Origin: Vibrio sp. 10N.286.49.B1
Lineage (GTDB): Bacteria; Pseudomonadota; Gammaproteobacteria; Enterobacterales; Vibrionaceae
Reading direction: 5' to 3'
DNA: 64,000 bases
NCBI RefSeq assembly: GCF_002873335.1
Contig: NZ_MCUW01000078.1
Coordinates: 152,887-216,886 of the forward strand
This document shows, in pieces, positions 37,823 to 47,010 of the stretch (positions are counted from its first letter, which is position 1; every line of letters starts with the position of its first letter). Position numbers and translations under genes: made by a program. The notes under the pieces were generated by a model. It made no database searches and was not told where the DNA came from. It saw only the letters and a program-made list of their open reading frames with translations.

Positions 37823-39238
37823 ATGACTCAAACCACGACAATCGAGAATATGGAATGTTCACTGGAAGCCATGCAGGCGGCATTTATGGGCTGTCCTATG
37901 CCTTCTTTTGAACAACGTATTGATAAGCTTACCGCCTTGAAAGATAAACTGATTCATCACAGTGATGATATATGTGAGTCAATGAATCTTGATTATGGTC
38001 AACGCAGTAAACAAGACACCCTCATTGCCGATGTCTTACCTTGTATTGGAAATATCGATCATACCGTTGCTCACCTTAAAGATTGGATGGCGCCTTCGGT
38101 TAGAAGTGCTGGGCCGCTGCTGTCTACCTCTACGGTTGAGGTGATCTATCAACCAATGGGTGTAGTCGGCATAGTGACACCTTGGAACTTTCCCATCATG
38201 CTTTCCGTTGGCCCCTTGATTTCTGCCGTGGCGGCGGGTAATCGTGCCATGATTAAAATGAGCGAATTCACTCCCCATACCAACCAGGTACTTCGACGCA
38301 TACTCGCACAAGTATTTACCCACCAAGAAGTCGTCGTAGTGGAAGGCGAAACGGAGGTGGCAAGTGCGTTTACTACAATGCCATTTGACCACTTGTTGTT
38401 TACTGGTTCGACATCGGTTGGACGATTGGTAATGAAAGCCGCTTCACCAAATTTGACGCCTGTAACGCTTGAATTAGGGGGGAAATCACCGGTACTCATT
38501 GCTGATGATGTGTCGATGGAACTAGCAGTCGAACGGATTATCTATGGTAAAAGTTTAAACAATGGCCAAGTTTGTGTTGCGCCAGACTATGTCTTGCTGC
38601 CAGAAGGCAAAGAAGAGGCTTTTATTACAGAGTATCAACGACAGTATGCGAATTTATTTCCCGATGGCGTAGATTCAGATAACTTAACATCGCTTGCTAA
38701 CTGTCGCCAATATGCACGAATTGATCGATTATTGAATGAAGAGCGTAAAGCTGGAACCCGTATAGAGCCTTGTCACCCCAATGATGTTCAGAGCTCTCAG
38801 AATCGTTTAGTGACGCAACTCATCATCAATCCTGATTTGCAATCGAATGTGATGACAGAAGAAATTTTCGGACCTTTACTGCCCGTGATTAGCTATCAAC
38901 ATATTGATCAAGCATTAGCGCTCATTACCGATAAGCCACGCCCTTTAGCGTTGTATCTCATGTCATTCGATACAGACCTACAATATAGAGTCAAAACTAC
39001 AATACATTCAGGTGGAATGTGCATCAATGACTGCGTTTTTCATCTTGCGGTTGATGACGCCCCCTTCGGTGGGATCGGTGAGTCTGGAAAGGGGCATTAC
39101 CATGGGCATGAAGGTTTTCTCACATTTTCTCATGCTAAAACGGTATTACAAAGTGGATCTGAACATCAGGTTAAACACTTGTTTACTCACGGCGATAATG
39201 CCTTTAAATCCGCGGTATTGAACCTTGTTGGTCAATAA
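37823..39238 (+). CDS. Aldehyde dehydrogenase, coniferyl-aldehyde-dehydrogenase-like
   Basis: A 471-residue NAD(P)-dependent aldehyde dehydrogenase. Active residues: Asn122 (TPWNFP), Lys145 (IKMSEFTP), Glu217 (VTLELGGKSP) and nucleophile Cys251 (NNGQVCVAPDY). The QVCVAPDYVL form and the C-terminal shape (CINDCVFHLAVDDAPFGGIG) are those of the short class-3/coniferyl-aldehyde group, with a hydrophobic C-terminal tail absent. It oxidises aldehydes to acids. A NemR-type operator sits directly upstream, and a small membrane protein gene follows. Confidence 0.88.
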   Translation: MTQTTTIENMECSLEAMQAAFMGCPMPSFEQRIDKLTALKDKLIHHSDDICESMNLDYGQRSKQDTLIADVLPCIGNIDHTVAHLKDWMAPSVRSAGPLLSTSTVEVIYQPMGVVGIVTPWNFPIMLSVGPLISAVAAGNRAMIKMSEFTPHTNQVLRRILAQVFTHQEVVVVEGETEVASAFTTMPFDHLLFTGSTSVGRLVMKAASPNLTPVTLELGGKSPVLIADDVSMELAVERIIYGKSLNNGQVCVAPDYVLLPEGKEEAFITEYQRQYANLFPDGVDSDNLTSLANCRQYARIDRLLNEERKAGTRIEPCHPNDVQSSQNRLVTQLIINPDLQSNVMTEEIFGPLLPVISYQHIDQALALITDKPRPLALYLMSFDTDLQYRVKTTIHSGGMCINDCVFHLAVDDAPFGGIGESGKGHYHGHEGFLTFSHAKTVLQSGSEHQVKHLFTHGDNAFKSAVLNLVGQ

Positions 39239-39272
39239 CATAACCCATCAGTTTAGTGATAAGGTAAGTGAC

Positions 39273-39716
39273 ATGTTAGAGCAGTTTTTTGAAAAAACGA
39301 TGAAGGCGTATTTAATCATCACCGGCGCATTAACCGCGACTGCATTTTTAACATTTTTGGCACCAGAGTGGAGTATGCAAAATCTATTTTTTTACTCTGA
39401 AGGTATGATGCAAAGCAAAGAATACTTGCAGGCGACCTATCAACATTGGGGAGTGATGGTTGGCTGTATTGGCGTGCTACTTATGTTCTCTGCTAAATTC
39501 AAACAACTACGTACATCGACGATGATTTATAGTGGTTTTGAAAAAGCAATGTTTGTTGGTTTGTTTTTATACAACGTTTGTGTCAATGATTACGAATGGT
39601 TTTATGGTTGGAGTGGGGTGTTTGCACTAGACGCGTTTGTCACTATCTATTCATTAGTATATTTGTTTTATTATATTAATAGAGACAAAAACAAAGTGCC
39701 GGCGCACCTTAGATAA
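39273..39716 (+). CDS. Small four-helix membrane protein
   Basis: A 147-residue protein with four predicted membrane segments (residues about 12-30, 55-75, 85-105 and 112-132). I do not recognise the family. AAGG eight bases before the ATG at 39273 sets the start; an upstream ATG at 39225 overlaps the dehydrogenase. It lies 34 bases after the aldehyde dehydrogenase and shares its operon. A terminator follows. It might hold a quinone- or heme-dependent partner, but nothing in the sequence shows this. Confidence 0.75.
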   Translation: MLEQFFEKTMKAYLIITGALTATAFLTFLAPEWSMQNLFFYSEGMMQSKEYLQATYQHWGVMVGCIGVLLMFSAKFKQLRTSTMIYSGFEKAMFVGLFLYNVCVNDYEWFYGWSGVFALDAFVTIYSLVYLFYYINRDKNKVPAHLR

Positions 39717-39760
39717 TACTATTTCGAGATATATCTCGGCATGCCTATAATATAGTTGAA

Positions 39761-39798
39761 TAAGGCCCAAAGAATATTTATTCTTTGGGCCTTATTCT
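39761..39798 (+). terminator. Terminator after the aldehyde dehydrogenase operon
   Basis: TAAGGCCCAAAGAA and TTCTTTGGGCCTTA form a 14-bp stem around a six-base loop, followed by a T-rich stretch. It separates the dehydrogenase operon from the next. Confidence 0.9.
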
Positions 39799-39860
39799 TA
39801 TTTAGCTTTTTTATATCATTGCCGAATAGTGTTTCTGACATATAATTGACATTAAATACC

Positions 39861-39876
39861 TAGACCGACCGGTTTG
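39861..39876. promoter_or_regulatory. NemR-type operator, copy 2
   Basis: TAGACCGACCGGTTTG, the same 16 bases as copy 1 (and the next two Ts also match), 41 bases before the alcohol dehydrogenase start. Confidence 0.75.
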
Positions 39877-39917
39877 TTGTGGTATTATTTTGGTATCAAT
39901 TAAACGAGGAAAATATT

Positions 39918-41099
39918 ATGACCACGACTAATTATACATTTGAACTAAAAACCATCATTCATGCAAAAGAGAATGGTATTACGGATGTTCCCGCGTTGTT
40001 CCACCGTTTAGGGGCTAAGCGAGTGGTGTTGTTTACAGATAAAGGTTTAGAGTCGCTCGGGTTTGTTGAGCGTTTTAGTTCTATATTTGAATCACAATCA
40101 AATGTTGAAATTGTCGGTATTTATACGGATATTCAGCCTGATGCGACCTGCGACAATATTAACGCTGCGATTAGGTTTACTCAGTCAATCGAAGCGGATG
40201 CCATCCTAGCCATTGGTGGCGGTAGTGTGATTGATGCCTCGAAAGGTGTGAAATACGCTTTGCATAAAGGAGTGAACGATATTCGTGAAGTCATTGCTGG
40301 TGGGGGGCATATGGAAGTTTGGCCTAACAATGAAGATATAACGGTCCCACACATTGCTGTACCAACCACGGCAGGAACAGGAGCAGAGGCTTCTCCTATT
40401 GCTGTATTCTTTAATGAACACGAAAATATTAAGGCGAGTCTTGTTGTATCAGGTATTGAGGCAGATATTGCGGTACTTGACCCATTACTGACGGTAAAGC
40501 TTCCAGCGGCATTGACTCGTTCAACGGGAATGGATGCGTTAACACATGCCCTAGAAGCCATTGTGTCACCGATGAGTAATCCAATAACCGATGCATTTAG
40601 CCTTCATGCTGCGTCACTGATTATAGAGAACTTGCCGAAGGTATTAGTGGATGCTGACAACATTCTAGCCAGAGCAAACCTATTACAGGCCAGTACCATG
40701 GCAATTTCAGCTTTCTATTCTTCGTTGGGAGGCATTCCAATTCATAACGTCGCTCATGCGTTTGGCGCGATCAGTCATATCCCTCATGGCGATGCGAATA
40801 CTGTCTTGTTGCCACTTGTCATGGATGCATTACCTGAGTTTTATTTGAACAAGGCGAAGAAATTAGCACGCGCATTGAATGTTGATACGACGGGCACCGA
40901 TGAAATGGTGCTGCAGCGCGTAACGGGGTTCATAAAACAATTTCAAATGGAGATCGGAGCGATGACGAGCTTTGCTCTGTGGTCTATCAGTGAGCAAGAT
41001 AAAGTTGCTATTGTAGAAGCAGTAAAAAAAGACATCAGTTTTCAATTTTACCCAATGCCTGAAGAAAAAATAGAACATATTATTGAATCTGCAGTTTAA
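39918..41099 (+). CDS. Iron-containing alcohol dehydrogenase
   Basis: A 393-residue group III (Fe-type) alcohol dehydrogenase. NAD-binding GGGSVIDASKGVKYAL, the PTTAGTGAEASP loop, and metal ligands in MDALTHALEA and IPHGDANTVLLP are present. It reduces aldehydes or oxidises alcohols with NAD(P)H. GAGGAAAAT before the ATG at 39918 sets the start; a longer reading from 39879 would begin within the operator region. An operator copy lies just upstream, putting it with the aldehyde dehydrogenase under one regulator. Confidence 0.92.
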   Translation: MTTTNYTFELKTIIHAKENGITDVPALFHRLGAKRVVLFTDKGLESLGFVERFSSIFESQSNVEIVGIYTDIQPDATCDNINAAIRFTQSIEADAILAIGGGSVIDASKGVKYALHKGVNDIREVIAGGGHMEVWPNNEDITVPHIAVPTTAGTGAEASPIAVFFNEHENIKASLVVSGIEADIAVLDPLLTVKLPAALTRSTGMDALTHALEAIVSPMSNPITDAFSLHAASLIIENLPKVLVDADNILARANLLQASTMAISAFYSSLGGIPIHNVAHAFGAISHIPHGDANTVLLPLVMDALPEFYLNKAKKLARALNVDTTGTDEMVLQRVTGFIKQFQMEIGAMTSFALWSISEQDKVAIVEAVKKDISFQFYPMPEEKIEHIIESAV

Positions 41100-41112
41100 G
41101 TCTTCATTAAAT

Positions 41113-41152
41113 TAAGCCAATGGATTGGCAGTTATGAAGTGTTGGCTTTTTT
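41113..41152 (+). terminator. Probable terminator of the alcohol dehydrogenase gene
   Basis: AAGCCAA and TTGGCTT can pair across a 21-base loop with some inner pairing, followed by TTTTTTC. Confidence 0.5.
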
Positions 41153-41243
41153 CAAAATATTTGGTTCTAACACTTTCATATTTTTAAAACCCATCGTTAC
41201 TAGCTGTTTATTATTTAAATAGTGGTCTTAAAAGGTAGTTCAA

Positions 41244-41735
41244 TTGTTCAATAAATTGATTTGTATGTTATTGGCTTTTTGTGTGATATTGAGTGGTGCT
41301 TACTGCGTTATTAGTGATGAGAACTATTTGAATGCAGAAAACCTGGATTGTAATACAACAGTTATAGATTGCAATACAACGGTTATAGATTGCGATGCGC
41401 TTAATTTTACAAGTCATAATAAAGAGATAACAGATGCTAAATTAGTGCTCAACAATGCCTATAACGGGCATCAAAAGGCGCAAGTTAAGTTGGCAAATAT
41501 GTATTTGCAAGGCAATAACGTTGAACAAAATTCAACGAAAGCCGCCCATTGGTTTCAAGTGGCTGCAGACGCTGGAAACCCAGAAGCTCAGACTCAGTTA
41601 GCGCTTCTTTTTGCCTCGGGGAATGGGGTTGCTCAGAACGATAAAAAAGCGGTCTCTTGGCTAGGGAAGGCGGCGAATCAAAACTATTTGCCAGCTCTGG
41701 ATTTATTGCATTGGATGTCTCAGGCCGCACATTGA
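41244..41735 (+). CDS. Sel1-repeat protein with N-terminal signal/anchor
   Basis: A 163-residue protein. An N-terminal hydrophobic segment (CMLLAFCVILSGAYCV) acts as a signal or anchor. Two Sel1-type repeats follow (YLQGNNVEQNSTKAAHWFQ and FASGNGVAQNDKKAVSWLG, about 85-160). A short region repeats CNTTVID twice. The likely start is TTG at 41244, with AAGG eight bases upstream; an ATG at 41265 is an alternative. Sel1 proteins act as scaffolds; no partner is shown. It is followed by the sulfatase gene after 53 bases. Confidence 0.7.
   Translation: MFNKLICMLLAFCVILSGAYCVISDENYLNAENLDCNTTVIDCNTTVIDCDALNFTSHNKEITDAKLVLNNAYNGHQKAQVKLANMYLQGNNVEQNSTKAAHWFQVAADAGNPEAQTQLALLFASGNGVAQNDKKAVSWLGKAANQNYLPALDLLHWMSQAAH
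41349..41390 (+). repeat. In-frame 21-bp tandem repeat
   Basis: Two copies of TG(T/C)AATACAAC(A/G)GTTATAGAT, giving CNTTVID-CNTTVID in the Sel1 protein. The copies differ at two positions. Confidence 0.85.
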
Positions 41736-41788
41736 TATTCACTTAGTTATTCACAATTACGTTTCAATTATTTATTAAGGTAAACATA

Positions 41789-43537
41789 ATGGCACCATTA
41801 AATAAGTCTATGGTATGTTCCGCTATATTGGCCGCCTCTAGTAGCGTTTTTGCATCTCAAGATCCAGATAAGCCAAATATCGTCATTATTGTCGGTGATG
41901 ACGTGGGGTTTGCTGACACGCAGCCTTATGGCTCTGAGGTCAATACGCCCAATTTGATGGCGTTGGCAGAAGAGGGGATTAAATTTACTAATTTTCACGC
42001 CTCTCCAACGTCGTCAGTTACTCGCTCTATGATGTTAACTGGAGCGAATAATCATGAGGTGGGACTAGGGACGTTTGACTATGCCGTCTACCCTGACTCG
42101 ATTGGTAAACCTGGCTATGAAGGATATTTAACGAAAAAAGGACTAACGGTATCAACGTTACTGCAAGATAACGGTTACCACACATATCTTGCGGGTAAAT
42201 GGCATCTAGGACACGAGGATGGTTTCCTACCTGACGACAGGGGCTTTGACGAGAGTTACGGCATATTAGCCGGTGGATCCAATCACTTTAACCGTAATAT
42301 GATGTTCCCAGCGAAAAGTGCCGCAACCGCTGAAGCGTTACAAAAAGGACAGATGCCAGGCATTGAGCAAGAGCAACTATATCGAAATGGTCAAGTAGTC
42401 GAAGATCAATACAAAGGTGAGTATTCCGATCAAGTGTATACCAATGAAATCATCAAAATGATTGATGCTAATAAGGAGGATGGCAAGCCGTTCTTAGCCT
42501 ATGTACCGTTCACTGCAATACACTTGCCGTTGCAGGCGCCAGAGCATACCTACCAAGATAAGATTAATTACTACGTAGAGCATGGCTGGGACACCATACG
42601 AGAAGATCGCTTTAATAAAATGAAGGCGCTGGGTGTCATACCTAATGACGCATCAATGGCAAGCCGAAACAGCATGAGTCGACCTTGGGATTCATTAACG
42701 GACAAAGAACAGGCTTGGTATGGTAAAAAGATGGCGGTGGCCATGGGTATGATGGAGCTTCAAGACCAGCAAATAGGCCAGATCACCGACTACCTTAAAG
42801 ACATTGGTGAATATGATAATACCTACATTATTTATCTTGCGGATAATGGACCAGAAGCCGCAGACGTGACCGGTGAAAACATGAGCGATTTAATTCGTAC
42901 ATGGACTGAGCACCATTTCGATAACTCGACAGATAATATCGGTAACGAAAATTCAAGTGTGTCACTTGGGCCTGAGTGGGCCAATGCATCTACTGGTGGG
43001 TTATCTTGGTTTAAAGTTTATACGGCAGAAGGTGGCATTCGTGTGCCGTTTATAGTTAAGCCACCAAAAGGTGTGCTTGACGCAGAAGGGGCGTTGGCAG
43101 CAGGGTCGCAAACCAACAGTATGTCGCAAGTCAAAGATGTGGCAGCAACGATTCTAGATATTGCAGATATTCAGCACCCTGGAACCGAATATAAAGGCCG
43201 AGAGGTAGCGCCTATGAGTGGTGTTAGTTTGTTGCCATTTATGGCAGGTAAGCAGAAAGAGGTTCACTCGTCCCAAAATCCAATCGGTTTCGAACTCTTT
43301 GGAAGTGGCATGTTATTGAAAGGCGACCATAAAATCATAAGAATTTCAGTTGGAATGGGGGGAGATAATGAATGGCATCTTTACAATACTAAGTTAGACC
43401 CAGCAGAGCAAAACGATTTACGTCGCCAATATCCAGAATTATTTAATGAAATGATGAAGGACTACCAACGCCATGAAGAGACGTACAATATTATCCCTGT
43501 TGATGACAAATGGAACCCGTTTGAAGTGGTTAAATAG
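41789..43537 (+). CDS. Sulfatase, Ser-type with unusual active-site motif
   Basis: A 582-residue sulfatase with signal peptide (AASSSVFAS, cleavage about residue 23). The metal site begins IVIIVGDDVGF; AGKWHLGH and the YLADNGPEA motif are typical of S1 sulfatases. The modified-residue motif normally reads C/S-x-P/A-x-R; here it is S75-S-V-T-R79 (in ASPTSSVTRSMMLTG). So this is a Ser-type enzyme, to be matured by an anSME, with Val in the Pro/Ala position. It hydrolyses sulfate esters in the periplasm. A maturating enzyme lies 4 kb downstream. Confidence 0.88.
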   Translation: MAPLNKSMVCSAILAASSSVFASQDPDKPNIVIIVGDDVGFADTQPYGSEVNTPNLMALAEEGIKFTNFHASPTSSVTRSMMLTGANNHEVGLGTFDYAVYPDSIGKPGYEGYLTKKGLTVSTLLQDNGYHTYLAGKWHLGHEDGFLPDDRGFDESYGILAGGSNHFNRNMMFPAKSAATAEALQKGQMPGIEQEQLYRNGQVVEDQYKGEYSDQVYTNEIIKMIDANKEDGKPFLAYVPFTAIHLPLQAPEHTYQDKINYYVEHGWDTIREDRFNKMKALGVIPNDASMASRNSMSRPWDSLTDKEQAWYGKKMAVAMGMMELQDQQIGQITDYLKDIGEYDNTYIIYLADNGPEAADVTGENMSDLIRTWTEHHFDNSTDNIGNENSSVSLGPEWANASTGGLSWFKVYTAEGGIRVPFIVKPPKGVLDAEGALAAGSQTNSMSQVKDVAATILDIADIQHPGTEYKGREVAPMSGVSLLPFMAGKQKEVHSSQNPIGFELFGSGMLLKGDHKIIRISVGMGGDNEWHLYNTKLDPAEQNDLRRQYPELFNEMMKDYQRHEETYNIIPVDDKWNPFEVVK

Positions 43538-43594
43538 TCCCCCTCTTTGTAACGAAAAATAGACCTATCAAAGTCAATAATTATAAAAGAAACG

Positions 43595-43634
43595 GGGTGG
43601 TCACGATGTCGTTGTTCGTGATCACCCATTGCTT
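43595..43634 (+). terminator. Hairpin after the sulfatase gene
   Basis: GGGTGGTCACGA and TCGTGATCACCC form a stem with one G-T pair, with a T/G-rich tail (TTGCTTGTTGTT). Confidence 0.55.
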
Positions 43635-43733
43635 GTTGTTACCTAGTATGTCCGCCTTTTTGACCAATGACGACCTTTTTAACCAATGAGAGGGGGGAAC
43701 ATCATAATTGATAATTCTTTGGCAACATGAAAA

Positions 43734-43749
43734 TAGACTGGACGGTCGG
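43734..43749. promoter_or_regulatory. NemR-type operator, copy 3 (regulator's own)
   Basis: TAGACTGGACGGTCGG, 50 bases before the TetR-family start. It keeps TAGAC-Y-N4-GGT and contains the dyad GACTGGACGGTC. Confidence 0.6.
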
Positions 43750-43798
43750 TATGTGGCGTTTTATACTGTGCGAAAGACCAAGATTTAGGAGCCCAATA

Positions 43799-44383
43799 AT
43801 GGTTGATTTAAAACAGGCTTTACTTGATGCCGGTTTTCGCTTAATCAGTGAACACGGTTACGCTGGCATTGGAATAATGAAAATTATTCAGGAAGCGAAT
43901 GGGACGAAAGGTTCATTTTATCATCACTTTAAGTCTAAAGAAGATTTTGGACGGGTACTGCTAGAGAATTACTTTGAAGAACATCTCGAGATTTTAAATC
44001 AATATCTTGATGATGCCGCATTTTCATTCCCTGAGCGTGTGATTAATTATTTTGAGTTTTGGTCACAATCTAAAGTGACCGAAGACTTTCAAATTCAATG
44101 CTTGGTCGTTAAGTTAGCGGGAGAAATGTCAGGTACGTCATCGAGCATGCAAAACGAGTTGGCAATCGGATCTGAAAAAATTATTACGCGGATGAGCGAT
44201 TTCTTTGACATGGGGAATCAAACGGGCGATTTTTCTATCGACGAGCCTTATATTACATCAAGAATGCTTTACGGGAATTGGCTAGGTGCAACGTTGATCT
44301 GTGCGCTACAAAAAGATCGAGTCTTACTGAGTGATGCGATGACAACTACAAGGCAAATTATTGGTGTGAAAGAGACCCGCTAA
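43799..44383 (+). CDS. TetR-family regulator, NemR-like
   Basis: A 194-residue regulator: N-terminal helix-turn-helix (GIMKIIQEANGTKGSFYHHF, residues about 25-44) and a C-terminal TetR_C domain. Along its length it resembles E. coli NemR: IQCLVVKLAGEM corresponds to the NemR segment GCLTVKLSAE, so Cys101 falls where NemR has its reactive Cys106. NemR releases DNA on reaction with electrophiles or HOCl. AGGAG before the ATG at 43799 sets the start; a longer reading from 43727 covers the operator. It probably controls the surrounding operons and itself. Confidence 0.88.
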   Translation: MVDLKQALLDAGFRLISEHGYAGIGIMKIIQEANGTKGSFYHHFKSKEDFGRVLLENYFEEHLEILNQYLDDAAFSFPERVINYFEFWSQSKVTEDFQIQCLVVKLAGEMSGTSSSMQNELAIGSEKIITRMSDFFDMGNQTGDFSIDEPYITSRMLYGNWLGATLICALQKDRVLLSDAMTTTRQIIGVKETR

Positions 44384-44408
44384 TACATTTACAAAATTTT
44401 GTAAGAAC

Positions 44409-44436
44409 AAAAAAGGCTACAAGGTAGCCTTTTTTT
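44409..44436. terminator. Bidirectional terminator
   Basis: AAAAAAGGCTAC and GTAGCCTTTTTTT form a 12-bp stem around AAG, between the TetR gene (+) and the second sulfatase (-). Confidence 0.92.
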
Positions 44437-44467
44437 GATTAGATATACGTGTCGATTAAATTAAAGG

Positions 44468-45970
44468 CTAACGTCCAAGCCCAGATGCATCAACTCCTTC
44501 TTGCTGGGAGGTAACTGGTGGCCATTCTTCAAATGTAGCCAATAGCTGCGCGACAGCGGCTTGGGCTGGTCCAAAGGCCCACATTTTTTCGCCCATCCAC
44601 TTGATGTACATTCCAGACTCTTCGGCCGCTCTTTCGTAAGGGTCGCGACGTAAATTGAACAACAATGGTGCGTTGAGTTCTTCTTTTGCGCCACTCCAGC
44701 CCTCATTCTGTACAACAAAGTGCGCCTTCCAGTCACCAACACGAACGGCTTGCAACTTATCTCTTTCGTAGTAATAGATTTCTTTTCGGTTCGAAGGCTT
44801 ACCCTCCGTGAGCATCGGCATTTGATTGTAGCCATCCAAGTGCGCTTTATAGCCTTTGAAGCCGTTAAGCATTTGCTGTTTGAGATCTGATGGACCACCG
44901 GCTGCGGCAACAAGAGTTGGCAACAGGTCCATACCATCAACAATGCCATTATTTACGGTATTGGCGGGGATTTTAGCGGGCCATTGAACAAGAAATGGCG
45001 CTCGAACGCCGCCTTCCCACGTTGTGCCTTTCTCTCCGTGAAACGGTGTCATGCCGCCGTCCGGCCATGTCATTATTTCGGGTCCGTTGTCGGCGGTGAA
45101 AATGATAATAGTGTTATCTGCGATGCCGAGTTCTTCGATTTTGGCGAGCATTTCACCGACGTGGTCATCGAGATCCTTCATCACCACTTCTTGAAGTCCC
45201 CAACCGTTTTGGCCCAGCATGGCTTCGTATTTTGGTGAAAGGTGTGTCCAAACATGGCCTCTTGAAGGGCAGTACCATGTAAAGAACGGCTTTTCATCTT
45301 TAACGGCTTGCTCAATAAATCTTATTGTGTGCTTGTTGACCTCGTCGTCCAGCGTTCGCATTCGTTCTTTGGTCAATCTGCCATCGTCTTCAATGGTTTG
45401 GCCACCTTTACCGTCTGACGTTGCGTGAATGACGTTTCTGGGTGCAAATTTTTGAAACGCTTCATCTTTAGGCCAATCTGGATCTTCGGTATATTCCATG
45501 GCATTGAGATGGTACAGCCAGCCCCAGTACTCATCAAAACCATGCATCGTAGGAAGGAATTCGTCTCGGTCACCCAGATGGTTTTTCCCGAATTGACCCG
45601 TGGTATAACCAAGCTCGCGTAATATTTCCGGCAGGGTGGGCGTATCTGGGTTTAGACCAACAGGTCCGCCAGGCAGCCCAACGGAATGTAAGCCCGTTCT
45701 CACGGGTAATTGTCCGGTCAGAAACGCAGAACGTCCCGCCGTACACGATGGCTGAGCGTAATAATCGGTCAGCAACATGCCTTTTTCGGCGATGCTGTCA
45801 ATATTTGGTGTATCGCTACTCATGACGCCGTTGTGGTAAGCGCTTAAGTTCGAGATGCCGACATCATCGGTAAAAATGACAAAAATGTTAGGTTGATCTT
45901 GCGCGGCGGACACCCCAAATGTCGCGAGGTAACCACACGCAAAAGCCAATAAATGAATAATCCTTTTCAT
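44468..45970 (-). CDS. Arylsulfatase, Cys-type
   Basis: A 500-residue sulfatase with an N-terminal signal peptide (cleavage after VSAA). Motif C76-T-A-G-R80 marks the formylglycine precursor. Metal motifs IFVIFTDDVGI and TADNGPEI, and GQFGKNHLGDR, are present. The active-site residue is cysteine here but serine in the sulfatase at 41789. It ends a four-gene unit with two membrane proteins and the anSME, with only 18 bases to the upstream gene. Confidence 0.9.
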   Translation of the reverse strand: MKRIIHLLAFACGYLATFGVSAAQDQPNIFVIFTDDVGISNLSAYHNGVMSSDTPNIDSIAEKGMLLTDYYAQPSCTAGRSAFLTGQLPVRTGLHSVGLPGGPVGLNPDTPTLPEILRELGYTTGQFGKNHLGDRDEFLPTMHGFDEYWGWLYHLNAMEYTEDPDWPKDEAFQKFAPRNVIHATSDGKGGQTIEDDGRLTKERMRTLDDEVNKHTIRFIEQAVKDEKPFFTWYCPSRGHVWTHLSPKYEAMLGQNGWGLQEVVMKDLDDHVGEMLAKIEELGIADNTIIIFTADNGPEIMTWPDGGMTPFHGEKGTTWEGGVRAPFLVQWPAKIPANTVNNGIVDGMDLLPTLVAAAGGPSDLKQQMLNGFKGYKAHLDGYNQMPMLTEGKPSNRKEIYYYERDKLQAVRVGDWKAHFVVQNEGWSGAKEELNAPLLFNLRRDPYERAAEESGMYIKWMGEKMWAFGPAQAAVAQLLATFEEWPPVTSQQEGVDASGLGR

Positions 45971-45988
45971 ACACGTTCCTTGTATAAC

Positions 45989-46369
45989 TTATTGATGCGA
46001 CCGTCTGATCATAATGAGTCCGACTAAGCCAAAACCGAATTCTAGAATAAGGTAAAATATCAGTAAGGCATTGGGTGGACCGTCGATAGATATACTGACA
46101 ATACGCCCAAACGCTAAACCAACCATAAAAACTACTAGGTTATAAAGAGCGGGTAGTCTCATTTTATCAACGAAAGCTCCTACTACCCAGAATATGCCTG
46201 TTGCTAGATATAGCCCCATAATGGCGCGGAAAATATGTGTTGTGTTGACTGTGTTGATCTCTATATCAAAAAGAAAAGGCAAAGAAAGGGCAGGCGATAG
46301 CCCGTAACACAGTGCAATAGGTGCTAACCCCGAGCTAGCAATGAGTAGAAATATACTTTCAGGTTTCAT
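45989..46369 (-). CDS. DUF4345-like membrane protein
   Basis: A 126-residue protein with four membrane segments. The pattern FRAIMGLYLATGIFWVVGAF and LVVFMVGLAFGRIVSISIDG resembles the DUF4345 family, of unknown function. It lies 18 bases upstream of the sulfatase in the same unit. No charged or redox motif is evident. Confidence 0.75.
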   Translation of the reverse strand: MKPESIFLLIASSGLAPIALCYGLSPALSLPFLFDIEINTVNTTHIFRAIMGLYLATGIFWVVGAFVDKMRLPALYNLVVFMVGLAFGRIVSISIDGPPNALLIFYLILEFGFGLVGLIMIRRSHQ

Positions 46370-46518
46370 CCTTAGTCTTTCCTCTTATCCGCATAATAAT
46401 CAATGTAGTACAAAAGCTAGGTGTCTCAAGTTTGGAAGGCCAGCTTTTACTTATTTTTTGTCGTTAACTCGAACGTGTAGGTTAATGTATCGTGATTCAA
46501 GTACAGTAAAATTGGGCG

Positions 46519-47010
46519 TTAGTGCAGCCAAGTCTCGATGGTGTTGGGGATTAAGGTCTCCAATTCGATGTAAGCGCCAAAGTTTAGATACAAGAATCCG
46601 AAATAACTCATTCCGCTCCAAAGCAGTATAGAAAGAGTTAAAAGGGAAAACGTACGCACAGCACTTTGCTTGAGACGTTTTGACAATAGCGTGTAAATGG
46701 GGATACCGATTAAAAGGGGCGCTAATAGCGCCATGCAAAATTGGCCATATCGGTGCCACATCCTTAGAAATCGGCGTAGTCTAGGTCGGAAAACAACGCG
46801 TTGTTTAATCGTCATTCGATTGAAAAGTCTCGGCCCTAGCCACCACCCAAAATAGCCAGCCATCAATGCAGGGAGAACATTAAATAGCACCATTTCTGGG
46901 TAGCTATATGACAGCATTGCTGCAAGCGCCGGCCCTGAATACGTTTTCCATATACTGAGTAGCGCCATTGCGAAAGCAATGGCCGCGTACGAGTTAATGT
47001 CAAAGCCCAT
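46519..47010 (-). CDS. Hypothetical membrane protein in the sulfatase operon
   Basis: A 163-residue protein with about four membrane segments and a basic loop (RMTIKQRVVFRPRLRRFLR). I do not recognise it. It overlaps the end of the anSME gene by 11 bases, suggesting translational coupling. The 149-base gap to the next gene contains no evident gene. Its tie to sulfatase maturation is inferred only from position. Confidence 0.7.
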   Translation of the reverse strand: MGFDINSYAAIAFAMALLSIWKTYSGPALAAMLSYSYPEMVLFNVLPALMAGYFGWWLGPRLFNRMTIKQRVVFRPRLRRFLRMWHRYGQFCMALLAPLLIGIPIYTLLSKRLKQSAVRTFSLLTLSILLWSGMSYFGFLYLNFGAYIELETLIPNTIETWLH

